Made by a program: the position numbers and the translations under genes. From the NCBI GenBank assembly GCA_016801885.1, contig CM028901.1:12333283-12397282 (forward strand): 64,000 nt of DNA, in the 5' to 3' direction. Of this stretch, positions 49,691 through 62,545 are shown piece by piece. The notes under the pieces were generated by a model, which worked only from the letters and a program-made list of their open reading frames with translations, made no database searches and had not been told where the DNA came from. How positions within the stretch are numbered: the first letter of the stretch is position 1; every line of letters starts with the position of its first letter. Source of the stretch: Toxotes chatareus. Its lineage: Eukaryota; Chordata; Actinopteri; Toxotidae.

Positions 49691-52600
49691 TTTTTACCTT
49701 AAATTAGGATGGACATTATTGAGCTCTCTGAATACAGTTAACCCACTGTATTCAGACCCACTTAAGTCCATGCACAAAAAAAAGGGAAGCAGTGCTTAAT
49801 GAAGAATCTACAGTCTGACCTGGATTTGGCTTCTTTTACATGACCAATACTCATTTTCTCTCTCTCACTGCCTCTGTCTGTCTGCCTCGCTCTCTCTTTC
49901 CTGAGATACACTCACACTTAGGCAGAGATTTGCATACACAGAGTGGGGGGGGAAAAAAAAGGGATTGGGGTGTGAGAGCCGGGTGGAGGGAGGCTCCATT
50001 GCCTCTCAGAAGCAGACTGAGACAGAGATCACCAGTCTGTCAGTATGAAACCAGCCATTCAGTCTGAGAGGCGTCAAGCATGGTAATCCCAAAGGAGGGC
50101 AGAGGTGTGTGTAAGGATGGAGAAAAAATGTGTGTGAGCAATCTAGTCTGCAGACAGGTTTATGCGATTATATGAGAATATGCACATGCAGTGTTTGGGG
50201 AAATTCATGTCCACATGTGAGACATGCAGGTCAAAGCCTGAGTATAATTTGGTGTGTGTGTGTGTGTGTGTGTGTTCGGGTGTGGATGGGCTGGCATGCA
50301 TCTCCCCTGCTTGCATGCATGACTCTGGCAGATAGCAGTCTGTAACCAGAGTGTGAAAATCTGTAAATAGGGCGATGAGGTTGCACGGGAAGAGAATGTA
50401 CTGTGCACCTATACAGTATGTCGTAACACATTGTGATTTGTGCTAGATGTTGTTCCACACTGAGCCGGCAGGGTCGACAGCAGAAACCTCACAACATCAG
50501 ACTAATCCACCAACACTTCCCCCCAACTTTTCAAGAAATAATATTTTAAGTTTCTAAGCCCCTCACTCTGCAACGCGCTAGTGGTATGGATCTAGAGAGG
50601 GAAATTGGATTTCTGTAGTGCTTATGAATTCAAGTGAACATGACCAGCTTATACATCTCCAAAAGCCCTCAAGAGTATGGCTGGCGGATGCTCTCTATGA
50701 TGGAAAAAAAAAAAAATCTGGCATGTTTGGATTAGGAGATGTCCTTGTCAATCTCTCCTCTCTTGCTCTTTATCTCTTTCATACCCCACAAGTGTGGACC
50801 ACGTGCATTGTGTTGCACAAACATGAGAAAGCGCCGTGGAGCACCGAGGTGTGTATTGTTTGCTCTCTCACTCTGCGTGCCTTCCAGCCATGCAGATAGT
50901 GAGTCCCCCGTGATGGCAGAGGAAGCAAAAGGCTGTTTGTGACATAAACACTGCATCCACACCAACACCACCCCTGTCATCCCACATCCTCCCTCTCTCT
51001 TTGAGCTCTGTGGCTGTTTTACTCACCCTCTTTTTACCTTCTGCCTGTCTCGACTGCTGTTAGTACTCAGCAGATAGTTTGGTTTGCATCTGATGACTCC
51101 AGAATACAAACATGAAACCAGTAGAGTGGTTAAATCTGAAAATATCGGGTCAGTTTTTGCCACACAAGTTATTTAAATCACTGTCCCCACTATCAAATGT
51201 CAAAGGTTTGCATCCTGTAAGTGTCGTTACTGGCTTTATTTCTATGGAAAGGGAAAAGCACAATTACCTTAAAGCCTCTTATTCTGCAGGCCCTTCACCC
51301 TGATCTGATAAAACTGAATCAAGCATTTGCAAGCACACCTACTTGCAAACATTTGATCTACCTTGCTCTTGGTTTTCACATAAGATTTGGTTGGATGGGA
51401 AATGCAGTACAAGATAAGGAAACCATTCTCTGTACTTGCCTGCTTAGGGAAAGTGGGAACAGTGCCATCTAGTGAGATGTATGCAAATGCATGGTGTTTA
51501 GAATCTCAGCTCTCTTTTTTTAAACTGTCTGCTTCAAAAGGAACCACAAAAGGTTGAAATAATTGAATACCTAGAAGTATTTTCTCATTCTTAGATCCTT
51601 TACAGATACTCAAAGTTCAGACAAAACCAAGAATCAAAAGCTCTCACAGCCAGTTCATGAATTTGGTGACTTCGACAACCTCATGCAATCCTCCTAATTT
51701 CGTCTTGACCCCTGACCCCTGATTGATTGCTTAAACTATCAGGGCCCCTTTTTGATAGAGGTGTTCTCATCAATAAACCTGACAGGTAGCCAATCAGCTG
51801 AGGAGCAAAGGGGGTTGGGAAGTTTAATTAATAAGGCGTATCTGATCCTGAAACCAAAGAATAAATTATTTCAAGCAACCAGAGACAATCATTTAAACAT
51901 GGTTTACTAGAATTAGCGAAAAACAAGACAGACGAGCTGTGAAGTAGTTCCTCACAAGGCAAACAATGTTCTTCGTAGTGACCGGGTGTTGAATGGTGTG
52001 AGGCGGGATGAGAGGAAAGAGTGATGAGGGTGTGATCCAGGGTCAAGGATGGATATTTGTGGCGTGCCAGCCTGGGTGTGGATAATGGCTAGTGAGAAGT
52101 CAAGAACCATTTAACTCGCTCTCCCATTTGCCTAATTTAAGACCTCCATTTAGATTTTGTCTTTTGGGGCTACTTAAGATCATTCTCCTGTAATTGAAAT
52201 GGACTGCATCAAATTGAAAACCCATTACAATCTTTAAAAAAATTATATCTCCCAAATACAAATGCATGTATAACTACAGAGTAGCCCCTGAAGAGGGATG
52301 TGATACCTTTTTTTTTTTTTTTACTGAATATTCTGAAAAAAGAGAAAGAAAAAGTGATAAGATTTCTTGGAGTCAACAAGATGTGATAGCCATGATTACT
52401 CTGCGCTGAAGAGGAAAAAAATTTTTTAAAGTATGAAATGATCCCCAGAAGATTCAGACATTCACAAAAACAAAGATGATTATCAGTGAGATAAGCTGTG
52501 ATGCATAGCATTTCTGAATCTGTCATGACTCCAGTATGAGACAGATATTGCAAAAAGCTTCACATGTGACTTAGATAAGATGTATATCTGGAGAAATATC

Positions 52601-52999
52601 AAATAAAAAAAATTACCCTTTTAGGGATTTTCCCATCTACGAGCTTTTTACTCTTTAAACTGTTTCCATTTAGCGTAACCCAAGCTAAACGATTAAAATG
52701 AGACAAATCCTTTTGGAATCAGAGAAAATATATCAGGGCTGAAAGGCAACAGCACTTACACTGTGAAGTGCATTCCATGTTTGATTCTCTGACACAGTTA
52801 GAGGGGAAGCAGGTTCACAGTGTCAGCTCACTCGAACACTCAAAGAGAGACCGAAGGCCTTGGTTTCACATAAAGCGCACAGTGTAGACAGCCATTGCTA
52901 AGGATTGCTGACAACAAGCGATAAAACAAGTATAGTATTCACTGTAGCATTCACTGTGTGTCATTGTGCACCTGATACAACTAAACTGGCCTCAACTCA
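49691..52999. other. Unique non-coding stretch
   Basis: No gene recognised. Contains a (GT)n run at 50252, T-run at 52307-52322 and A-run at 50704-50716. Opposing frames at 50618-50980 have no known domain. Confidence 0.45.
50252..50275. repeat. (GT)n microsatellite, 12 units
   Basis: Perfect GT run of 24 bases; its reverse strand gives the Thr-His repeats of short frames. Confidence 0.97.
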
Positions 53000-53480
53000 C
53001 CAGTCTAATGTCCAATTCAAGCTGGCAGCAGTGATATGAGTAATGCCCACTATCACAGAGAAGCAGGGAGTGGGACAATTGACTTCTCAAATAAGAGCCA
53101 CTTGACAACTTCTCAAAGAAGATCAATTATGGTCAGCGTTTGGATCAAAGCACCGACACAAGTGTGGTCATGTGGCACATGGCCGCCAGAGCCATGCTTA
53201 CCCGCTCATATAAAAGCCCTCTAAGAGTCTCAGTCTGGGTTGCTTTATGTTCCCAACGACCACCAATGATTGCATGACAAATCATTTAATGATATGTGCA
53301 CATTATGCTGTACGATGACTCAATAGGCAGCAGAGCTACCTGAGCCTTTGCTGAAAAACACAATTACACTTTAGCTCAGCCTCGTGTGGCAGGAAATGGA
53401 GGGAGCATCCTATAATAACACCACGTAGGTAAATTAAGAGTTAAGGTGAAGACATTTTGAAAGGGCAGCTCTCTGTGGCA
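53000..53480. promoter_or_regulatory. Candidate conserved non-coding block
   Basis: Unique sequence free of simple repeats, including ATGGCCGCCAGAGCCATG near 53179, GCTCATATAAAAGCCC near 53203 (a TATA-like string without other promoter signs) and AAATCATTTAATGATATG near 53280 (facing ATCATT/AATGAT). Frames have no known domain. First block of the cluster that runs to 55450. Confidence 0.33.
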
Positions 53481-53559
53481 CAATGGCTCTGAGCTACAGC
53501 CCTCAACCCGTCTCCTTTCACCTCCCTGCCCCCACACGCTATCCTCTTGCCCTAGTAGA

Positions 53560-53990
53560 TGAGGTTGGCACCATAGTGTGACAATATTACAGGCAGGGGA
53601 TGTGATTACCAGATCTTAATCGGCTGTAAATCACCCGTCATCTCTGTCTTTAATATGCAGTTGCTGTGCTCCGGTGAACCCAGACACCGAATGACACCGG
53701 CTCCTCCGCTTGCTGACAGCATTTGATCCAGCTCATGGACATTGATGTTTCTTAATTATCGAGACAATGGAGTGGGGAGCGCAACGAGCTAATGGGGAAA
53801 ATACTGGCCGGCCAGGTTAATTTGGGGTTCATCGAATTACTGTGTGAATTAGCGTGATGTCGTAAATTACAACAGAGCGGTAATGAAGAAATGGAAACTT
53901 TGAGAAAAAGGGAGCTTTCTGCAGCAACAGCAGAATATACCTCCTCCCAGATAATTAAATAAAAGCACAACCCACAAATTAGAGAGCCCT
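53560..53990. promoter_or_regulatory. Candidate conserved non-coding block
   Basis: Unique sequence with high information content: CTCCGGTGAACCCAG near 53669, TTTCTTAATTATCGAGAC near 53747, GGCCGGCCAGG near 53806, and CGAATTACTGTGTGAATTAG near 53834. It holds several TAATTA/AATTA cores together with CpGs, typical of enhancers near developmental genes. Not tested by alignment. Confidence 0.38.
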
Positions 53991-54330
53991 TTGTATTCTG
54001 AGAAGAGAGGCTATTCTGCTGGCTGTAAAAATGGGAATGACCTGCATGTGGCCTGGAGGGGAAGAGAGGGAAAGGACAGATCTCGGCTGTATAAACCCGT
54101 GAACGCTTGCAGGGAGCCAGGCAGAAGGGGGGGGGCAGTCACACACCAACACGAAAGAGTTGGTAAATGGAGGACAGTCGTAGGGCAGATTTTATTGGAA
54201 GGAATCTGAAACAAGAAGTAAAGCTGGCAGAAGCAAGAGAGAGCGATAGCGATAAGCTAAAGAATGCAGAGAGAAGTGTGAGGAGTGGGCGGGGGAGGAG
54301 GAGAGGTGAGCAGGGGTGAGACAAATTTCT
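53991..54330. other. Purine-rich spacer between candidate blocks
   Basis: Plus strand is G/A-rich with a G-run at 54127-54135. Reverse frames here (up to 94 codons) are rich in Ser and Leu, as expected opposite purine-rich DNA. No gene. Confidence 0.5.
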
Positions 54331-54870
54331 CTGCACCGCATTTCTCTCTGACATCCTTCAGCCCATCTCCTGAGCCCATCCATCTTGGATGACAATAGCG
54401 TGCTGATTTGCATACCAAAAACGCTTTCCGATACGCGCCTTCCAAGTCGTTGCAAGAGATTAAAAAATATTGACAATTATTGACAAAACCCAAAGGCACG
54501 GGCAACATTCCATCTGGAGCATTGCATCTACCATTTTATTCTCGTATTTGCTCCTTTCTTCCTTCTTATGAGGCCACGTAATTGACTTGAATATCTGATT
54601 GCCACGTCTCAGGCTTATATGAGCAGTGTTGGGGAGGTGCGCCGCGTTGGCTTGTAATAGAAGCGGCTGTTGTCTTGGATGGGAGGTTATGTTGTTATTG
54701 CTTGTTTGTGCACATTTCCCAATAACACAGACTTTAATTAAGATAATCATCGCTGTGGCACCCTGCGCGGCTCTACAGTGGGGTCTATGCAGATTAAGGC
54801 CTGGCCTATGCTAAACCCCGTGCGATCAGTTATTCTGCTTACAGGAAACCTTGTGATTACAGTGATAAAT
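54331..54870. promoter_or_regulatory. Candidate conserved non-coding block
   Basis: Repeat-free sequence with raised CpG (GGTGCGCCGCGTTGGC near 54636, CCTGCGCGGCTC near 54761) mixed with AT-rich homeodomain-type cores (ACTTTAATTAAGATAATC near 54731) and GGCTTGTAATAGAAGCGGC near 54649. The texture is the strongest in the window for a regulatory element. Confidence 0.4.
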
Positions 54871-54949
54871 ATATGACATAAAAGAGAGGATAGGGATAGA
54901 ACGGAGTGCGCCAGAATTTAAGGGCCATGGAACAAGCGCCGAGATATTA

Positions 54950-55450
54950 AGGAGCGTCATCAGTCCAGAGCTCATGCGGAGGCGAGTGAAATGAGAGTCA
55001 TTAATTGAATAAGACAGACACCATGAGGGAAGTCACTTATTAAAAATCCTAAAATATAAACATGCAACAGAAGTCAAAGTGTGGCGTCAGCATATGGAAC
55101 TAATTGGGAGAATACCTTTTCTTTGTTAATAAGGAAAACAGCCATGAAAAACAAATATTCAGCGCAATAAAAATTTTAAAGAGGTCGTCCCTGCAGATGA
55201 GGTTAAGCCTATGAATAGAAATGGCACAGAGCGGTATCATAAATTTCCTTGATGTCCTTCTTCCTGGCTTTAAAGTCACTCTAAGCTCCTCTCTGCGAGG
55301 GCAAAGATCTTGTTTAGAGGTTGAGAATCTCCTTAGTACTACAACAGAACAATCTCCGGTCTCCAGGTAATTAAGTTTCTCATGTCCCGGCTATTTGTTG
55401 CTACTTAATGAGAGCACTCTGCACCCCTCTTGTGTCCTATACTGTAATTA
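54950..55450. promoter_or_regulatory. Candidate conserved non-coding block
   Basis: Repeat-free sequence: GTCATTAATTGAATAAGACA near 54997, TCAGCGCAATAAAAATTTTA near 55158, and CTCCAGGTAATTAAGTTTCT near 55362. No open frame of interest until the low-complexity tract that follows. Texture-based call. Confidence 0.38.
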
Positions 55451-55550
55451 ATGGACAAGGTGAAGATGAGGAGGTGGAGGTGGAGGCTGAAGCGCGGGAA
55501 GAAGGCAGTGGAAAGTCGTCCTGTCTGGTGACCTGCTGGTTGCCCTCAGA

Positions 55551-55617
55551 AGCTCTCTCTCTCTCCCTCCCTCCCTCTTGCCTCCCTCCCTGCCTCTCTC
55601 TCTCTCCCACCCCCCCT
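55551..55617. repeat. CT-rich low-complexity tract
   Basis: Imperfect (CT)n and (CCCT)n sequence ending in a C-run. It creates open frames on both strands (up to 124 codons) that are low-complexity and not supported as genes. Confidence 0.95.
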
Positions 55618-58425
55618 TGTCTTTGTATTCCTCTCTTGACTTGCTGCTCTTTTTCCAGTGGGCTGTTTGACAAGCTGCCAGTTCTAATGCCCTCAGTGCA
55701 ATGTCCCTTGTCAACTCCCATAAACTCTTATATCTATCAGAGCTTCCTCTTAACAAAAAAGAAGCTTCCATTATCAAAGTGATTAAAAATGATCTTTAAT
55801 TTAGGGGACAGCCAAGGGTACGATGAGTTTAGACAGAGAGCCAATGGCAAAGTTCCACATCTGCATATCTTTATTATACTCTTTTCTCTTAACCTGTGTC
55901 TCTGCTTCTAGTCTTGTCTTTTTTTTTTCCATCAATGCTCACTGCATCTCTCTCTCTGTCTTTGTCTGTTGCTCCACGTCAATGAGAAGTGTTAACTGTT
56001 GCTAAGGTAGTGTACACTGATCAATTGATCATCCTGACCTTGACACCGCAATGTAAATGCTGTTGTTAGATAACAGCTTATATGGGAATCTACTCCATCA
56101 CCTGGACTTGAGCAACAGTGGCTTTAAAAATATTCAGTCCATCCACATCTGGAATGATAACCTTACAGTTACATATTTCATTACAAAATGTACAGACTCA
56201 GCGATCCATTGGAAGTCATCAATAGCAATGATACTAATGAAACTATTAAATTATATTTAATAAATTCAGATTATAATATCCTCACTTCAATTATCGCCTT
56301 CAAATGAGCATAGAAAAGATGCAATGCCGTCATCTCTGAAAGCTCCAACCAAGGTGAGATAAAATAGCAGGGGGAAATAAATGTGATATAGTGCAGTGAA
56401 TAAAAGTTGCGGTGATGGTGAAATACCTTAAGAGCATAACTCCGCCATGCATCAAAAGTACACGCTGTAGAACTTGCTAATTTAATCACCTAAGTTGTGT
56501 TGGGGATTTTGGATGGCTGAGGAGGTAGTTAGTCACTGTGCCAGTGGAGGCCACCTCGGTGTCACCCGCCTCCCTTTCACTCACTTCCTCGCTTCCTGCG
56601 CGGATACACTGCCAGGCCTTTCGCAAGCACTGCCTCAATTACATTTCCAAGGTGGCAGTGGTAAGGGGTGTGAAGAGGGAAAGGAGACACAGAGGTAGAA
56701 GCGAGTGAATAAGGCAGAGGGGAGGGAGGGGGGAAAAATAAAAAATAAAGAGCAGGTGCCAGAGAGCAAGAGAGAAATGGGCTCTGGATAAGAGTTTTGG
56801 GCAGGAGAGCAAAAATGCAGGAGAGCTAAATATGCCAGGACAAGCTTAATTAGGACTATTACAGAATTGCCATATGGGGTTCATAGGGTCGTCCGTCCAT
56901 CACAGCTACAGCATATGATTAATGAAAACCCACAAAGTGATGAGTACTAATGTTTTATGCCAAGAAAGAAAGAAAGAAGGGAGGGAGGTTGTTAAGAGTA
57001 CATCTGACACAAACAAGAAGTGGCAAGGTGCAGCTCGAGTGCGAGGCAAAGCAAAAACAAATCACAATTTTCAGATGGGAAACTTATCAGGTGGATAAAT
57101 GAACACAGTAGAGGGCTTCTGAAGCCAGAGATGGAGGGATGTGGGAAGATAAGATGGAGGACGGAGGGTTGTTGTTGTTTGTTGTTTACTTTCAAGGTGT
57201 GCTGGAGAGATGAGAGTGCAGGACAGGATGGGGGGACGGGACGTGATGAATCCTCCTAAAGAGCAGCACTGGACATCAGACAGAAAATGTGATGAGGCAC
57301 AAAGGCTCCCCAGCGCATATCAAACAGATGATTTCAGCCTGAGTGATGTTGTCTTGGCATTATCGACTATAGTGGGACTGAATGATAATGCCAGTGGCTG
57401 AAGAGGAGGACAGGTTAAGAAGAAGCACTCGGACAAATCTATGACTGCGTCTCTAATGCATACCAAATTCTCTGTTCTGCATTGTGTTCTACTTTCTCGT
57501 TTCACACTCACTTGGCTTGCATCACTCCGTCTCGCTGCCTGTGTTTATCTCACCTGTTTGAGTGAGTGCCAACCTCAGGAGGTACACAGAATTTGTTTTG
57601 CATTGTCTGGTTTTTACATCGGCGCTCTCTGAAGTACTGCAACTAAACTTCCAATTTAACTTCCTGTTAGTCTCCTTGTCAGATTTCAAAGTTACAAAAA
57701 GTTACTTCTATAACAGATATTTTTAAATGTAACACAACAATTGAATGTTCAGTTTCACCAAATGGATGATAAAATGGTGAAAACAGGTTTCTTAGGAGAT
57801 AATGAAGTAGGAGTCCTTTTATTTCCAACCAAATTCAAGTGAATAATATTCAAGTACCTAGTTAAAATGTCTGTGTCTCCAGTTTACCTGTAAGCCCATG
57901 GTTCCCTGCTAATTGATCTGCACTGTAAAAAGAATCTGAGCCACTGGTTTCCATTCATGACAGTATGCCTACAGTATCATTTTAAAGTGTATCTCACACC
58001 AGTAATGAGAATAATTGTTGTCATGGCCCTCAGACTCATGTCTGACATATCTGAGAAGTCATAGTCTGTTTTCAAGGTAGAAACTGCCGGTTTGAGAGAA
58101 CAAGATTAAAAGCGCATTGCTGTTGAGGACTGTTGGAAAGCAGAATCAGTGAAATGAGTCATGGTTGCACACTAACTCCAAAACACACATTTAATATAAA
58201 TAAACAACAGTCAATCTTAGTTGAATCTTCATCAGGTCTAAAATATTTCTAAATGGTTACCGCATACATATTTACTGTGACAGATGACAGGAGTGGTTAG
58301 CCACTAAACATGCTCAGGGACAGTACTGGGATGGTTATCAGCCTGTGTGGGTTTGATGAGGAACCAGAGCAGTCACCATAAAGCCTCTCAGTATAAACAC
58401 AGCCTGTAAAAAGGGGCATGAGCAA
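55618..58425. other. Unique non-coding stretch
   Basis: No gene recognised. Purine-rich patches at 56690-56790 and 56965-56990. Short frames at 57020-57632 lack known domains. Confidence 0.45.
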
Positions 58426-58426
58426 A

Positions 58427-58447
58427 AAATAAATAAATAAATAAAAA
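58427..58447. repeat. (AAAT)n microsatellite
   Basis: About four to five AAAT units; reverse frames here give Tyr-Leu-Phe-Ile runs. Confidence 0.93.
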
Positions 58448-61400
58448 TGGTGCATATGTTGAAACCAAAATAGTTTGTTGTGTGAACCAAACTGGAGAGC
58501 ACCACACCATGTCCCCTTAGGGGCTCCATGCACTTGTGGGCGTGTTAAGTTTGAATATTTTGGTTCTGATAAATATGTGAAGGTTTGATTTGTGGATTTT
58601 GGAGTCAGTGTGCAGACATTTCCATGTGATGTGTGTTCGATTAGGCTCTATGACATCGTAGCTTCTTCCACGAAGACTCCACAGCCAAGTCTCAGATGTT
58701 GTAGCTTCACATTTGGCACATCTTAAACCAATAAGGCTGATGAGAGCTACCCATTCTCCATTCTTCTTTTACAGCACAGATGTTTGCTTATTGTTGATTT
58801 CTTGGACATTGGTTTTACAGCATAGTGAATGTTTAAGATCGCAGCTGGGAATGATATACTTCTCTTTATCTACCCCACTTCACAGATTTACGCTGTCCAA
58901 AAAAGTTTGTTTTTACATAAAAATCTGACCAGAATCTTTGAATCTTTAAAGATGACTGACTACAAACTGACAAGCCACGACTCTAACAACCAGCACTATT
59001 GAACCATGTTGCAGCGTTTATGGGAAAAGATAATTTCTCGTTTGCTGTGGTTTAAAACTCCACCAAGGAGACATGGACATATTATGAAGCTGATGGTTTC
59101 CGTTTGTGCCTTCGGGCAGCTCACGTCTGGGTAAGTGAACTTCCATGTTTCCTGTCAATGTTCCTGCTCCCTGAAACAGAAGAGGAGCAAAATGATTTGG
59201 CACGCAAAGTAAACAGCAGACTGACTGGGCTGGGAAGAGAATGACGCGAGTTCGAGGATGGGGGAGAAGAGGTGGGAGCAAAAAAGCCACATAAAAATGT
59301 ACAGGAGGAGAATAATAGGGCATAGAGAAGAGGAGGAGCAGAAAAAAACAGAGGAAATGAAGGGCTGCTGAAATGTGGAAGAGAGCCATCACTTTGCAAG
59401 AGAATAAGAGGCAGGTCTCAGCATAGGAAAAAGAAATGGTATAAAAAGAGAGGGAGAGTAGAAATGAGAAAGAGAGATGGAGAGAGAATGGCCATATAAC
59501 ACCGCAGCCTGTCACAAAGCTGCTGTAGCATTCTCCCCGTAACAATAGCAGCAGATTGAGTTGGACAGGGTTCACAGGCCTGAATACTAGCCAGACAGAC
59601 AAAGCTATTGAGTGGCTCGGCCTGTGTTATCTGGCCTGCTGCTGAATACTCCCCTTCTGCAGAGGTGAGCAGGCTCAGGTTACAGCGCTCACTGATGGGC
59701 TTTAGTCCATCACACTTACCCTCTGCTGAGCAGCAACCTCAGGCACAGCCCTGCGATCACACACCGAGGCTACACTGAGACCCAAGGACTTCAGTGGCGG
59801 AGAGAAGAACGCTTGTTGCAGACTGACACAGATAGCCGCGAGGAACTGGCAGCACGATTTCAAATGAATTATTTGTAGGGCTTTCCTTCCGAAATAAGCT
59901 GTTTGTTCATGTTGGCATTAAACATCAACCACAACTCGATATGACAACAATAGCTGCAGCTTAATCTGTTGTTAGCTTTTTTTTTTTTTTTATTGTTGTT
60001 GCTGTTCTGTCTGATATACGGATTTGTCCTCCACTGCATTGTCATTAACCCATGCAGTTTCTAATTATCCGATTCACAAAGGACATCATAACAGCTAACT
60101 GCAGTACATGATCCCCATTATTTTTCCATGAGATGTCATGTTTATAATTGGAAGTATTATCTCATTGATCACAGCTGCTATTGTTACCATCATAATTACC
60201 ACTACAGTGTCATTTAGATGGTAATTTGAGCATTTCTCACAAAACGTCAAGTTATTCATCATATTCATAGCATCCTATGGGATTGCCTGTTGTTCTTGAA
60301 GATAAACACGGCTTGATGAGATTTTTGATGAGGGACTTATTGTACTTGTAGTATAATCTTGGTTGTCAGTACTGTAGTGGAACATTTTGGAATAAGGGAT
60401 TTACACCAGGTTGACCTTTTGTCCAAGGCTCTTCTTTTTTCTGGCCCTGCCTCTACCTACTGAGTGACTCTTGTCATGGACAGGTCTTATAAATATGGAT
60501 GCCTTCTTCTCAAGGCCGTGATGCAATTCCAGAACTTGAAGGGATATCTGTTTTTTAATTTTTTTTTTTTTTTTTTTCAAAAAGGTTGTAAAAATGTTCG
60601 GTTGGGTTGCAAAAATTGGACCCACAGCTTCTGCCAAGGTTGCCTTTTGTTGTTTTATCTTAGACAGTGACACTTATTTATTTATTTCTGCCACAGCTCG
60701 TGCCACTGCAGTGTAGTGAAATCTGATGGCAGTGAATAAAAAGAGAATGAAAGATCTTTAGATTCTATATGGCAGCTGATTTTATATGAACTCTGGAATA
60801 AACAAATGCACACACGCCTTTAAAAAAGTGATGCTGTTTTGATATACTGTTCACTTTTGCTGCTTAACACACGGGAAATTGTGCCTTTGCCGGGGCTATA
60901 AAAATTACTGTAATCAGTAATGCAGGATGTGTCCTAACCGGTACATCTAATGCCTTGTGTGCATTTTCATTTAGCCACTCTAATGGCCAAGCTGTACAGA
61001 AAGTCAAAGGGTAAATGATGACAAGCCAAAAAATACACAGCAGGCAACTGGGGATAATACAGCATCACTCCACTTTACTCAAGGACCCTCTGGCCATATA
61101 GGTGCCCAAAGCCTCTCACTGCACTGCCTGATGTCAGTTGAGCTGAACTTATTTTAAAAGCAGAACAACAATAAACTAAACGATGAACCATAAACTCTTA
61201 TTAGGAAACTTTCCCAAGAAGAGCCAACATTCTTCTGACAAAAAAAAGGATGTTTGATTCACAACGTTAACATGATCACCATCTTGGATATGAACACGTT
61301 CCAAACACCAAGATACTCTTATCTGAAGTGCAACTGACAGTACACTGTCATAGTTTGGGTACCAGATGTTTGGCACTAACTGGTGCAATTCTGTTATGAA

Positions 61401-62420
61401 ATCAAAGAAACATGTCATTGACTGCCATAAATATCTTTTATGCAAGACTGGTATCACTGCATTGCTCACCTCACCCCATCCTGTCTCTTCAATACCCCCA
61501 GCTCATCCTTCAGGAGCACATGGTCACACACACACACATATATATTCTGTCACCATGTACATCTTATTCAGGGCATTTTGTATAGAACTCATCAAGAGGA
61601 ACAGATGTCGTTATCAACAGAGATAAAGAATCATTACTTTGACAGCTTTACAAACAGCTATGTCACCCCGAGTGTGGAAGACAAATGATGGGATGTTGTC
61701 TCGTGATGATCTGAGCTGTGATTTTTGTGCATGTGCAAGCACATATAGCCGGCTTCTACTGTGCAGTCGTTATTTTCGGAATGTTGCCTATAACCAGCGT
61801 TAGCGATACCCTTCATGCAGTTGGAAGCACGTCCTTGGCGGCAATACCCACTGGGGGAAGGGAACGAGAGAGGAGGGCAGAAAGTGAAAAACAGAAAGAG
61901 ATAGAGCAGCGTGCAGGGTGAAGGAGTTAGAGGCTGCTTTTATTATCTGAAGTTTGCAACAGAAGAGGAAGCCACTGGATAGATTCAGCAAGACAATGAA
62001 ACTAACAAGCATGACACACCTGCACATAAAATAAATAAAAAATAATAACACTCTAACATAATGGGAAGGAACAAGGTGCAATGAGAAATTATACAAGCCT
62101 TCATATATCCCCCAGCAGTACACAGTTACTCCGCATTAATGAACCATAATGGGGTTAGATTGGAATAAGGAGATTACCTGCTTCAGTTTACTGTTGATTT
62201 GCAGTGACAGACATAAAAATATTTCCACTGACTGTATCTTCCTTGTAATTAGAGCGAAAATTAAAGTTGAACTTATTAGATGCTTAAGCATTAAGTATCT
62301 AATGCATTGCATGCATTAAGTAACTTAATTCATGCAAAACAAGTGCATTACACAGACTGCATACATTAAATAGGTTACAGCATAAAACAGCAAAACCATA
62401 GATATAAAAGAAAGATTTAA
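58448..62420. other. Unique non-coding stretch
   Basis: No gene recognised. The plus strand is purine-rich from about 59160 to 59490; opposite it lies the longest open frame of the window (reverse, 59018-59602, 194 codons), hydrophobic and Leu/Ser-rich without a recognised domain, most likely a by-product of the composition. T-runs lie at 59979-59992 and 60560-60579. A cluster of short palindromes at 62280-62318 is AT-rich. Confidence 0.45.
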
Positions 62421-62545
62421 GGGATGACCAAATTCATTAGGATTCATGATCTGGGGGACCATGAGTGTCTGTACAAAGTTTCATGGCAATCCACCCAACA
62501 GACCTTTCAGCCTGGACCAAAGCCCGACCGACCAACCAGCTGGTC
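62421..62545 (+). mobile_element. Common percomorph short repeat, truncated
   Basis: The segment reads GGGATGACCAAATTCATTAG, GGGGACCATGAGTGTCTGTA, TTTCATGGCAATCCACCCAA, then CAGCCTGGACCAAAGC and CGACCGACCAACC. This is a well-known repeat in percomorph genomes ('catgaatgtctgtacaaaatttcatggcaatccatccaat...'), here with the middle part 'gttgttgagatatt' shortened. Short forward frames across it are not genes. Confidence 0.78.

Noticed and set aside
53203..53219. TATA-like string as a core promoter
   Set aside because: No initiator, CpG island or downstream open frame accompanies it.
55408..55782. Overlapping forward and reverse frames with acidic and Ser/Pro-rich products
   Set aside because: They come from the GAGGTGGAGG and CT-rich tracts at 55465-55617.
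56018..56031. Perfect 14-base palindrome TGATCAATTGATCA
   Set aside because: About four perfect 14-base palindromes are expected by chance in 64 kb, and nothing else marks this site.
59018..59602. Reverse open frame of 194 codons, the longest in the window
   Set aside because: Lies opposite a purine-rich tract, which removes stop codons from the other strand. The product is a Leu/Ser/Phe-rich string with no domain.
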